A stretch of DNA of 64,000 bases. It comes from Daphnia carinata (lineage: Eukaryota > Arthropoda > Branchiopoda > Diplostraca > Daphniidae). The first letter of the stretch is position 1, and every line of letters starts with the position of its first letter. Where the stretch lies: NCBI RefSeq assembly GCF_022539665.2, contig NC_081333.1:5082971-5146970 (forward strand), read 5' to 3'. Of this stretch, positions 1 to 10,395 are shown in pieces. Position numbers and translations under genes: made by a program. The notes below the pieces were generated by a model that was not told the DNA's origin, ran no database searches, and worked only from the letters and a program-made list of their open reading frames with translations.

Positions 1-42
1 GGTATATGGTAGGACACTGTTATGAGGTATGAAACTGTAACA
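1..42 (-). repeat. End of the 3' LTR of element E
   Basis: These 42 bases match 18974-19015, the end of the other E LTR, and finish in GTAACA. The rest of this LTR lies before the window. Confidence 0.85.
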
Positions 43-537
43 TTCGGCCCTTTCTGACTCGAAGTTACACAGAACAATACAAATAAAACACAGAGGGTTT
101 TCTGGAACTTCGAAATGGCCCTCACAGAAAAGAAGACAAACGAAAAACAGAACAAAAAAGGGAAAACACTATCGACTACTCGAGAAGAGAAAAAAAAAAA
201 AGGTACGAGACAATGAGAGAAAGAAAAAAAAATAATAAAATATTCTCCCTGAGGCTTACGGCTCTTTACACCCACCCAAATGACGGCGATTTACGAAACC
301 AAAAAAAACATAATAAATAACAAATAACATCCCCAGCAAAAGAAGAAAGAGAAAAAAAAGAAAACAAACAACGATTTATCAAAACAAAAGAAAACAAAAC
401 ATCAAATGACATCATCACCCGCCCAAAACAAGAAAGAAAGAAGAAAAAAAAAAGGAAAAAAAAAACACCGTAACAAAACCAATAACTCCCCCCCCCCCAA
501 AAAAAAAACACGATAGAGAAAGAAGAGCGTGTACGTG
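43..537 (-). other. 3' noncoding region of element E
   Basis: No gene is visible. Position 43 onward is purine-rich on the minus strand (AGAAAGGG), which fits a polypurine tract beside the LTR. The rest is A-rich on the plus strand, with a C10/A10 homopolymer junction near 490-508. The long frames here are low-complexity translations. Confidence 0.6.
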
Positions 538-810
538 TTATGTTTGGTAGTCGTTCATCCATGCAAGTCTTTTTGTCCGTCTCCCAGCTCTAGTAGTTGT
601 TGTTGGCCTGTCGTCTTGTGGAAGCTCTTCCGACTCGGACGAAGATGAGTCGCTCGAAGAAGACGAATATGAAGACTCGTCGACTGTTACATTTTCCGAA
701 GCGTCCCACTCCACATCCGACCGACCATGGAAGCGACGAATCTGGTAGACGTGGACGTTAAAACGCCTGTACGATGACTTTATCCGTTGCGCTGGCAGAT
801 CATCGACTAG
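538..810 (-). pseudogene. pol: C-terminal tail of E integrase, severed by element A
   Basis: This frame begins exactly at A's insertion point and continues the E integrase that ends at 12770 on the other side of A. It carries a basic stretch (YRRFNVHVYQIRRF) typical of the end of gypsy integrases. A serine- and acid-rich tail follows, with a stop at 538. A frame that runs on across the LTR boundary into A is an artefact of the insertion. Confidence 0.75.
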
Positions 811-1614
811 TGTAAAGCATCTCCTTCTGAAGAGTAGCTTTACAGATTCAAAACATTTAAAATAATAATAATAATAATAGTAATAATAGGACTCGGAGGC
901 GATTTTCCCCACACGACGATTATATTTGTCTAAGTAAAGCACAACGATACAGAAAAGAGTTGGAATAAGACATAAGTAGTCGGCAAAGGGAGAGTGAAAG
1001 AGAGAGAGAGACCGAAGTGTAATCTGACACCTAGCGTAAGCTTACCGCAGTGACTCGTGTGAAGCACGGGCGTGGATATCAGAGAAGGCGGCGGGTAACA
1101 GAAGCTCGTCGGCACGTGGTTTAAACAATACCGATGAAATTGACACACTTCAGCACGTGACACCGATCAGATTGTTAGTATAGAGTTACTATTGGGAAGT
1201 CACTAGCTAAACTTGAACTCTGCCTGTGAGAGTCAGATGCACACCGACAGCCGACTTCAACCTGACTGTTGAAGTAGAATACCCGTTGTTAACTGAACTC
1301 TCTCAGGTCTTTAGTTCACCACGAAACCCCGTATATTGCACCACAATTAACTGATGCGCAATTACACGTTGCAACTAATGAAATTTGATACAGCATGTTG
1401 ATGGTGCAATACTGATCAGCATAAAGCCGCCAATCACAGTTGTTGTTAAGCGGCGTAGTGCCGATGTAATATGATACGGTATGCGGTGTAATTTATATTG
1501 CGCCGTTACAATTGCGCGGTTATGCTATTACGAAATACATAGGTACACATATGAGTCAACAATAAAGGCACAAAAAAGGCATATTGAATAAAAGTATTTA
1601 TTGGCTTTGTTACA
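811..1614 (-). repeat. 3' LTR of element A
   Basis: It matches 11956-12765 with scattered substitutions and small indels, starts TGTAAAGCAT and ends GTTACA on the plus strand. It contains an AAT/ATA microsatellite near 863-890. The purine-rich AGGAGTGA (minus strand) at 1615-1622 would be the polypurine tract. The same LTR family recurs at 29608-30301, 23440-23804 and 51113-51909. Confidence 0.93.
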
Positions 1615-1689
1615 TCACTCCTGGCGGCGTGAGATTACGTTCCGTAATCAGACGGGATGCATGGGAATGGATTCAGAGGATGTTGAATG

Positions 1690-3329
1690 TTAAGGCGGGC
1701 GACGGCATACGATCCCTATGATCTTGAAGAGACCGCAACAGTAGCAGATGCGTAAAAAGAGTAATACCATGATGCATAAGATGCCGATGAAGAAATAATT
1801 TTTGATTGTTTCCCACCACGATGTGTAGGTTCCAACACTAGAAGCCGTCACGAAAATGGTTGTGGCGCTAGGTCTACCATGTGACGTGAATTCGGATGAC
1901 GGATGTTCGTTGATCACGGCTGCTATGTCGGCCATGATGTTCATGTGGTTAAGCATATTGTCAGTATATGCCTGGTTACTTTGATGTTCATAGTCGAAAA
2001 ATTCGACGTTCTCGTAACGGAAAGAGTGCGCCAGCGTTTGTTCAGGCAACACAATTGTGGCTTCGAGTTGTTCCCACGTATTATTACGGAAGGCATAGGG
2101 TTTGTTATTGAAATTGACTTTGTCCAATAGCAAGGGGAATATTTTACAAGTTCCCAGCCATCGAGGTTAATAGTATAATTTTGGAATTTTGGTTGTGGTC
2201 CGCACGAGGTCAATACGGTTTCAAATGTAACATTCAAGGATTGACATTGAATTAATAGAACCGTTTTTCCGAATGCTTGTAGTTTTGTGCACCGGGGTAA
2301 GCTTAATTGTGAGGCTGCTAGCCATCCATTATATTGAGCAGTCGTTACGGCTCTTTCATGTTTGGCTTTACGAGCATCACACTGAAGTAGCTGAATTTGT
2401 CGGGCCAGCTCGTTTTCATGATCAGTGAGTTGATCACGAATATACTGGATATTAGCGGGTATATTTAAATTTTCAGTGCCAAGTGGCGCTTGGGTCTCCA
2501 CCGTTGTTAAGTTTTTCGTGATAGGCACGGTCGTGACGAAGAGTTTAGGCTGGCTGATTATTTCATAGGAAGAAGTCTTATTGGAGCAGTTTTGCTGCAT
2601 TGAGACGCAATGCTGTACCGGTGTCAAATGGAAGTCTAATTGATTCCCGTCGTCTTGGAGTCGGAAGATTTGTTTTTCCCCTGGCAATCGGTTCAACATA
2701 CCGATGCCATCCTCGGCGAGTCTGGTAGTTCCTTTAGTTTTCTGCATGTAGGTTTTGTCCCAAATCAGCGTTAGATGATTATGTGACAGATTGCCTGACG
2801 CAGCAGAAGCAGTTCCGATAGGTGTTGAAAAGTCTGCGTCCTCCTTTTGTTGGAAAAGCTCGACTTTTTCGAGAACACAGTTAATAATTGACGAATCGAT
2901 TGTTTGTAACCAGTATCCAGAGGTATCTGGTTCACTGTCAAACACAAATTTTCCGTCCACAAAAGCCATTCGATTATCGTTGCACCTTTTGTTGGTAATC
3001 ATTTCGTTGCATTCGGCGGGTGTGGTATCGATTGAAATTTTATCTGGCACTATCAATAGTTGTCCGAAAAAGGTCATAGTGATATGGCGGATATTTTTCC
3101 AACGGGCACAAATATATCCTGAGAATTTGGTTGCGGCACGTTCTTTACTATACACTGCATATTTCACCTTCACGGCCTTATTATCGGTGGATATCGATTG
3201 GCCCTTCGCATCGGAGAATTGAAGGATTCCCACCTTCGATGGCTCCACGCAATCGCATACGGTCACATCAAATGCCTGGGATTGTAACCCGTAGAGGCAT
3301 AGAAGCAGCAGAAATGGAAATGGGGACAT
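1690..3329 (-). pseudogene. env: env-like surface glycoprotein gene of element A
   Basis: The likely start is the Met at 3329, which opens a signal peptide (MSPFPFLLLLCLYGL); a longer frame begins at 3401. A cysteine-rich ectodomain follows, with CDC near the start, several N-x-S/T sites and a CSNKT motif. The reading frame shifts near 2130. The second frame (2133-1690) ends in a hydrophobic membrane anchor (YFFIGILCIMVLLFL) and a short cysteine-rich tail. The CDC opening and layout recall the chuvirus-like glycoproteins captured by arthropod LTR elements, but this is recognition by eye. B carries a homologue at 23805-24608 and 29364-29440. The frame change makes this copy defective unless it is a sequencing error. 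Confidence 0.8.
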
Positions 3330-3401
3330 TTCTATAACTGGAGAATATATACAAACAAAAGAAAATATGAAATTTGACAGAATATATATATATAACGTCA
3401 T

Positions 3402-4468
3402 CGTGTGGGTTTTCTAAGTAACATCAAAAATATAAAGAAAGAAGTGGGGAAGTGAAAGTGAGGAAAAAACCGACGGCTGTTGAAAGGTCAGAGGCTTTCC
3501 AGTCAACTTTAGCAGCAGGCTACGGCGTAAGGGAAGGATAAAGGGCACTGGGATATAATAGTGTTTGGAGAGGGAAGCACAACTTGTTTTTGATACTATT
3601 TCGTATCGTTAGGAAGAGAAAAAGATAACCATAATTATCAAAAAGATAAATTAAGAAAATACGGCATAGCTTAGTGGGGAGGGCGAGAAAAGAAACGTGT
3701 AAAATTTTGCTGCGGAAAGAGATTCTGCCGTGGAAGTCCAAGGTCCACGAGTAGTATTACTTCCAGGCAATTAGGGGCGGTGCTATTACTGTATTCTCCG
3801 AGTGGCTATGGACAAGCCGCAGTGTGTGTGAACGAAAGGGAAAGTGGCATATTGGGCAAAAAATAATTAGTTGGTTACGCTTGGAAGGTATTTATGGAGT
3901 GAATGATGGAAGGAGACATGTAAGAGATGGGAAAGAAGACAGGCAAGGAAATTTCACATTGTGGTTCATAAAATCCATCAGTCGTGCGTTAGTATATGTT
4001 TGTTTGTTTGTTTGTTTGTGTTTTTTTTGTTGTTGTTGTTGTTGCTTTTGGTTAGTATTCAACGGTAAATCCTACTCATCTACTGTGTTAGTCTGTCAAA
4101 ATATATATCTACAAACTACTGCAATACGACTAGTAACTTGTTATGAGGGGTCTTTCATTTACGTGGCTCTACGAAAGTGTACTGAAAAGGTTTTTTTTTT
4201 TTAAATTTTGATTATTAGGATTGATATATATTCATTTTCATCATTTTTGTAAGGTAAATGGTTAATCACTACTGCTTTTATTTTCATTCGATAAAGGCCT
4301 AAAAAGATAAAGCGAATAAGGACATATGATATAATTAAAGGGAAACGTAAGAGTAACCATGGAGATAGAAAGGGAAGTTTGAGATTAAGACAAGAAATAA
4401 ACACATGATAAGAACGTTAAAACGGATAACATATAGAAGTTGTTTTTTTTTTTCATTCATCGTTCCTC
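3402..4468 (-). other. Noncoding spacer between ORFx and env in element A
   Basis: About 1.07 kb without a convincing gene. It contains simple-sequence runs near 3998-4050 (TTTG and TTG repeats). The part next to env is recognisably conserved in element B around 33256-33720, so it is an old part of the family. A spliced-env leader or packaging region is possible, but I cannot identify splice sites with confidence. Confidence 0.5.
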
Positions 4469-5002
4469 TTAGAGGTATGTCGACCTCTTAGCACGAGGAC
4501 CCTCCTCGTCGTCGCTTCCGCCGAACTGCTTCTGGGGTGAGTCCCAGTGGCACGCAGTCCATCCGTAGAGGGATGGGTGGCGTTTCTCGGGATCCAGATC
4601 GAGGATCCCCTTCAGGGTGTCGACGGCATCATGCCATTTCTTGTCGTACAGGTTGATAAGGAGGCGTGCGATCAGTCGATTCGTCTTGATCTCTAGCTGC
4701 TTCGCTTTCCAGGCCGCTTCCAGGTGCCAATCCGTAGTGCGGCTTCCGCCTTGGCTGAGATCGACGGCGTCCTCCGTCTCACAAGGCCTCGGCGAGTCCT
4801 TGGCGACGGTCTCCCCCGCGTCAAATGGTAGTGGCTGTGGTGATTCCGGTGAGACGCGTTCCACCGTAGAGTTGCTGCCCGACTGAGACACGATGTCCAC
4901 TACAATGACATCCTGAACCTGGATCGGAATGGCCACCATTGGGGTCCAGGTGCCGACAATTCCGTTTGCGTTTACAGCGGATTGTTGAGTGTGGCTCTCC
5001 AT
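4469..5002 (-). CDS. Accessory ORF (ORFx, 177 aa) between pol and env
   Basis: An intact frame from Met to stop with no recognised domain. The first 80 residues are polar and rich in Ser, Pro, Glu and Val. A helical, charged middle follows (about residues 95-135). The end is acidic then basic (SDDEEGPRAKRSTYL). It lies between the end of pol and the env spacer, where complex retroviruses keep accessory genes. Drosophila gypsy-type errantiviruses have no gene there. It is uninterrupted although gag, pol and env are all broken, which may be chance. The corresponding stretch is deleted from element B, so conservation cannot be tested here. No signal peptide or membrane segment is seen. Confidence 0.6.
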   Translation of the reverse strand: MESHTQQSAVNANGIVGTWTPMVAIPIQVQDVIVVDIVSQSGSNSTVERVSPESPQPLPFDAGETVAKDSPRPCETEDAVDLSQGGSRTTDWHLEAAWKAKQLEIKTNRLIARLLINLYDKKWHDAVDTLKGILDLDPEKRHPSLYGWTACHWDSPQKQFGGSDDEEGPRAKRSTYL

Positions 5003-5148
5003 TTGGTTCTCGTTTAAAAACTTGCGAGACAGGGAGTTCGTAAGTGCTGAGAGTAAGAGAAGCTGTGATATGGTTCACCCAACGATCGCTTTATATAGTA
5101 GTCCACTCGTTGTTGCCTTAACAATCTGGGCTATTCGGTATGATGTCA

Positions 5149-5782
5149 CTACATTCCATCCCTGTAACGAACCAGTTTCCTCCTATTTCGCTGCGGGCGT
5201 CGGGTGACACTTTCATGATGCGACAACGTTGATGTCACATCATCCTTGGATTCAAATTGCTGAAGGTCGCAATCCTTGTCGGCGTGTATAGGAGTATTCT
5301 CGGAAAATGCCATTGGATGCTGTGGATTATTCGTAACATCGCAATTGTCATACGAAGACAATCGCCCTTCGATCAGCAGATGAGACTGTTTGATCATATT
5401 GTCACTTTTCTAGTTGATGATCCACCGAACGGGTGTCTGATATCAGTTCTGTGACGGCCTTGGACGCAACATTGGGCTGTCTTGCGGCTTCAGCATCGAT
5501 CTCGTGTTCACACACATTGGTCGTTTGAGTCGCAACTGACTTGCGTAATCGGTTCTCAAATTCCGAGGGGGTCTCAAGTAGCGGGCAATGCTCATCTTTC
5601 CATAGCATTGTTTCGTACAATGGTTTTAATCTATTTACATGCGTGCGCTGACATGTGTACGAGTTATCAGCGATATCCACCGTATTATTCGAATAAACTT
5701 TTACTATTCTATAAGGGCCTTTATACTTTGAAGTGAATTTTCTGCTATCTCCTTCTTTAACTACTCGGATATCCAATAACAC
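5149..5782 (-). pseudogene. pol: Integrase C-terminal domain and tail of element A
   Basis: The first frame (5782-5402) carries a GPY/F-type chromatin or DNA-binding module (FTSKYKGPYRIVKVY). The frame changes near 5400, and a second frame (5397-5149) gives a basic end (RRPQRNRRKLVRYRDGM), as is usual for gypsy integrases. Confidence 0.75.
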
Positions 5783-5910
5783 CCGATCGCCTACCGCGTA
5801 TCGGTTTTCATTTGCGCGCTTATTATATTGTTCCCTTTGGCGCTTCCTAGCTTTCTCGCTTTCTTCTCTAAATCTTTGAAAACTATAACGCAGACGTTCT
5901 GTTAAATTAC

Positions 5911-6681
5911 CTACATAATCAGAAGAAGACTTAAATGTTTTGGGGGACGCATCAAGAAATTCGTTGATAGGGATGTTTGGTCTCTTCCGTGGAGTAAATA
6001 ATACGGGGTGTCAAGTGTTGAAGAATGGACTGAGCTACGATAAGCGAACAGAACATCGTCTAGAATTTCTTCCCAATTAGCATGTTCGCCGTCCTTTAAT
6101 TCTTTCTTTAACATAGACGTCAAAGTTCGATTGAACCACTCGGTCTCCCCATTACTAGCAGGGTTATAGGCAGTGGTTAAACGCTGATCAATCTTCAATT
6201 TTTTACAAAAATAGCGAAACAATTTTGACGTGAAATTTGTTCCACGGTCAGAAAGAATGGCCTTAGGCATTCCATGCCTAACTATTACAGTTTTATACAC
6301 ACATTCTACTGTTGTCTGAGCAGTTTGATCTTTTAAGGCAACAGCCTCAACCCAACGACTAAAATAGTCCGTAATAACTAAAATGTAGCTATTGCCGTTT
6401 GGCGAAACTGGGGTGATAGGACCCAAAAAGTCCATTCCAATTACATCGAAGGGAGCCTTTGCAATTTCATGCGGATGCAAAAGTGCTCGATACTGTGAAG
6501 AAGAGTTAGCTATACATACTTCACAAGCCCGGCAATATTCTTTAATATCGCCCCTCATATTTGGCCAATAATAATTATTTTTAACTTTCATATAAGTTTT
6601 ATAAAATGCTAAATGTCCACCCATCGGTGCGTCATGTAGTTCTTTAAGCACTAGATGGCGTAAAGATAATGGCAAAACCAA
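5911..6681 (-). pseudogene. pol: Integrase zinc-finger and catalytic core of element A
   Basis: The order is an HHCC zinc finger (two His near residues 14 and 23; CRACEVC near 50), then the DDE core: D in MDFLGP, D in LSDRGTNF and E in NGETEWFNRTL. The last motif has Trp where Arg is usual after the Glu. The end of the frame runs into unrelated residues near 5950, so the core-to-tail link is frame-broken. It would integrate the element's DNA in the nucleus. Confidence 0.85.
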
Positions 6682-6762
6682 TTGATGGTAAGTGTCGTTC
6701 CTTTTACTACTCTGAGATGGCAGTTCTCGTCTATAAAGGGTTCCTTCAATTATCTCAAAATA

Positions 6763-7484
6763 TTAAATTTCCTTCACCCACTCGGGTTTCGATACTTGAA
6801 AAATCTCATCTAGTTCTCCTTTCTCAAGGTAATTCCTGATAACGACACAAAGGTCATCATCCAATTGTTTTTCAAAAATCAATTTAATATACTGCACAGT
6901 TCGAATATTAGCTACTTTTAACCTTGATAAACAGTCCGCGTTCTGATGAATGCGACCTGGTCTATATTTTAATTCGTAATTGGTGGCGGCTAATAAAATA
7001 GCCCATCTTCCTAATCTTCCATTATTGTCTTTCTGGTTTTTAAGCCACTGCAAGGGACGTTGATCACTAATTATCTCAAAGGGTTTATCCAAGGATAATT
7101 ACGAAAATGTTTAATGGCATCCACGACTGCTAGAGCTTCCTTTTCAATTGTACTATAATTCACTTCAGCCTTAGTTAATTGTCTGCTAGAATACGATATT
7201 GGATGCTCTTGACCGTTTTGCATTTGAGATAAGACGGCCCCAATACCATAGTCACATGCGTCAGTGAAAAGAATAAATTTTTCATTAAAATTTGGATATG
7301 CGAGAACCGGCGGTGTAACCAGGGATATCCGCAACTTTTCGAAAGCAACTTGCTCTTCCTCCCCCCATGAAAAAGGTTTTCTACTGAGATACTTATGTGT
7401 TAATCTAGTCAAAGATTTTGCGATAGAACCAAAGTTTGGAATAAATCTTCTATAATGACCTGCTAAGCCAAGAAATGACCTCAC
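6763..7484 (-). pseudogene. pol: RNase H domain of element A
   Basis: The first frame (7484-7071) starts with the RT connection (FLGLAGHYRRFIPNF) and the RNase H opening (LFTDACDYGIGAVL), with the catalytic Asp and then Glu in YSTIEKEALAVV. Frames overlap at 7071-7092. The second frame carries SDQRPLQWL and the closing NADCLSRL motif. RNase H would remove the RNA strand during reverse transcription. The frame change near 7085 breaks it. Confidence 0.85.
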
Positions 7485-7611
7485 TTCATCGACGGAAGTG
7501 GGCGTTTTGTAATTCAGTATTTTATTAATTTTACCAGGATCAGGCTTAATTCCCTCAGTCGAAATAACATGGCCTAAGTAATTTACTGAACGTTTAATGA
7601 ATTGGCATTTC

Positions 7612-9117
7612 TTAAGTTTTAATTTTAAATTGGCCCTTTTTAATAAGGTAAAAAATTCCCCGGATATCGTCTAAATGATGTTCAAAAGTGTCTGAAAATA
7701 TGATGACGTCATCCAAGTAAACTAATGCTTTATGTCCCAAAACGTCTTTCAGTACATAATTCATTACCCTTTGAAACGTGGCAGGTGCGTTGCACAAGCC
7801 AAACGCCATTCGTTTAAACTCGTACAGATTGTTTTCTACTACAAAAGCTGTTTTTTCAATATCTGGTTCATCCACTTGAATTTGCCAATAGCCGGATGCC
7901 AAATCCAGGGTTGTGAAAATTTTTTTCCCATATAGTTTATCTAACGTTTCATCAATCCTCGGCATAGAAAATGAATCTTTTTTTGGAATAGCATTCAATT
8001 TCCGATAATCAACGCAAAACCTTACGTCTCCGCCTTTTTTCTGAACTAATACCACAGGTGACGCCCATGGAGAATGGGAATATTGTATTACATTAGCGTC
8101 CATCATTTCCTGCACTTTATCATCCAATATCTTTCTTTGGTGGTTTGTAACTCGATAGGGTCGCTGTCGAATAGGGCCTCTTCCTTGTGTGTCAATCGTA
8201 TGCATAATGAGATTAGTGCTCCCTAGTTCTGAATCTTTTGTTGCAAACAAGTCGTGAAAGTCATTCAATAATGTTGAGAGCGGAGCTTGAAATTCAGCGT
8301 CGACTTCTGAAATTAAAGCTAACTCATGTTTTGTAGTAGGCTTTTCCTCTAGTTTACGTAAAGCAATCTTTCCAATTACATTATGAATTACTTCGATTAT
8401 GCCTAATGTTGTGTTCCTAGGAAGTTTGACTTGATTTAACGAATGATTTTCGACCATAATTTGATATTTCTTATTTCCCGATACATTTCCAACGAATTCT
8501 TCAATAAAAATGCCGGCCGGCAAATCCTCTGCTGGATTAAAAATAAACGTGCTTTTAGGGGGAACATACGGAAATGACCCTGTCATTTGCGCTGCGATTA
8601 CGATCGACGTCTGACGAGATAGCGTCGTCTTTTTGACCGTCGTAATTGCCATGTCTGGTACCCTAGAGATGGCTGATCCCTGCTCATCCCTTGCTAAATA
8701 AATACGTTTGGCTTCTCCGTCAAGGCGAAAACCGTGTCTCTGGATCGCATCCCATCCAAGGATACAGTCTTCAGAGACACCATTTTTAACAATGAACTCC
8801 TGCTGTAAAACTGAATCTCCATATCGTACGGGTAATGTAACTTTTCCCAGCGTATGCAACTTTTTCTCCCCTACATCATACAAATCGAAATCAAGCTGAC
8901 TGCTTGTTACTTGATTTCTCGGGGGTAACTTCTGAAATATCTTCTCGTGAATAATGCTTCTAGACGCGCCTGTATGAAATAGTGCTTGTAAAGGGATCTG
9001 AAAAATCTTTAATGGAATTCTGGGGGTCGATTCGTTTATGATTGTTGTTAATTTTGCGACTTGTCGGGCTTTCAACTGAGGCTCCTTATCAACTGACCCG
9101 AAGTTACAGTTGATGCT
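7612..9117 (-). pseudogene. pol: Protease and reverse transcriptase of element A
   Basis: The frame is open from about 9117 and overlaps the end of gag, so pol is probably expressed by frameshifting. The aspartic-protease site (about residues 30-40 of the ORF beginning at 9075) reads FHTGAS: His replaces the catalytic Asp. RT motifs are intact: VRFCVDYRKLN, LDLASGYWQI, FGLCNAPATFQR and catalytic YLDDVI. The frame is lost near 7650, and 7485-7611 holds the out-of-frame RT thumb. Confidence 0.88.
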
Positions 9118-10372
9118 TATTGGTTTCCCTGATGTTGAAGGGGACCTGGAATATTAGGCCTACTGGCCCTATACTGGGGACAGTTGTTCGATTTATGGCC
9201 AATCACACGGCAAGAGTAGCAAATTGGAGGTTGTGCTTGTTCCAACATATGCCGCTGAAATTTTCGGCACTCCGATTGAGTATGACCCCGGAAACCGCAG
9301 AAGTTACAGGTTATTACATTCTCAGTAGGCCTATTATTAGGATTATTACTAGATCTTGGGAAAGATGGTGTATAGTTTGTAGGCCTATTTTGGTTCCTAT
9401 CTCCTTGGTAAGGGTGGGCGTTAGTATTGGGGTAGCGTGGAGGGTTTGGTTTCCAGTTTCTTTCCCGATTGACGCTATCTGTTTGAAATGATACCCTTTT
9501 CCTAAACCGGGCGCCTGCCAAAGAAGAAACATTATCCCTTTTATCAAGTTGGAGTTGTTTGACCGCCTGGCTAAGCTCGCGCAGTGCTTCTTTAATTTCA
9601 CCCTTCTCCGATTTTGGAGTATCTACGGTCTTATTTCCTTGACGTATATTTGCGACGGCATGAGTGACTATCGCCTTCTGATCAATTAACATTTGTTTAA
9701 TCTCATTCAATTCTGAATTTTCCACACCTTTCGACTCGTCAATTGCCTTAATAAACTCGTGTTTTTCACGGTCAGAGTCAAGTGCCTCCAAGCGAACAGC
9801 ATAAACGCGTGCCGCTGCAACCAGGGCGTTAAAGTCACTAAATTCTTTGTACCCAACCTGCAATTTTGAATCCAACCCTTCTTTAATTTCTGCATAAGGA
9901 TAATTGAGAATGATCGCTCGGTATTGCCTACAGGATACGCTTTCTTAAAGATTTCCTGCAGACGGTGGGCGTAATCAACTATTTTCTCGCCCGGCTTACG
10001 CTTAGCCTTATTAAATTTTTTAATATACAGGTCGACGTTTTCGTCCCCGTGAAAGTAGTCGAGCAAAGCTTCCTTAGCAGCCGCGTAGTCATTAGGATGT
10101 TCCCTACAACATTTTTGTTCCACAACATTTTTCGCTACAGAGAAAGCCCTATCGGTCATTTTAGTCCTCAGCATCTGAATAATCTTCTCCTCTGACCATC
10201 CTGATCCTTCAACTACGCCTTCAAACGAGTCGATCCAGGAATCAAAACGGGAAAGTGGGCTTCCCGAAAAAGAAGGAAGCAGTTGCAGGCGCGAGAAGGT
10301 ATGCTGAGTGGTCTGAAGGTCGTTTAAGTCGTTGACTGTGGCTGCACGTGGCGGAGAGAAAGAACTAGCCAT
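9117..10372 (-). pseudogene. gag: gag (capsid and nucleocapsid) of element A
   Basis: The Met at 10372 lies only 24 bp after the leader-ORF stop. The first frame (10372-9707) carries a retrotransposon gag capsid domain (FDSWIDSFEGV, the Trp-rich start, to YAHRLQEIFKKAYP). The frame changes near 9880. The second frame carries a basic linker and two zinc knuckles: CNFCGFRGHTQSEC and CYSCRVIGHKSNNC. The product would package genomic RNA in the cytoplasmic particle. The frame shift makes this copy broken. Confidence 0.85.
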
Positions 10373-10395
10373 GTTTGGATTAAAAGATGAAAATC

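Noticed and set aside
266-562. 98-aa Phe/Leu-rich minus-strand frame
   Set aside because: Low-complexity translation of A-rich plus-strand DNA in E's 3' region.
538-942. 134-aa frame crossing 811
   Set aside because: It fuses E integrase with A's LTR; an artefact of the insertion boundary.
930-1163. LTR frame repeated at 11953-12312
   Set aside because: It lies inside LTRs and is duplicated only because the LTRs are; no domain.
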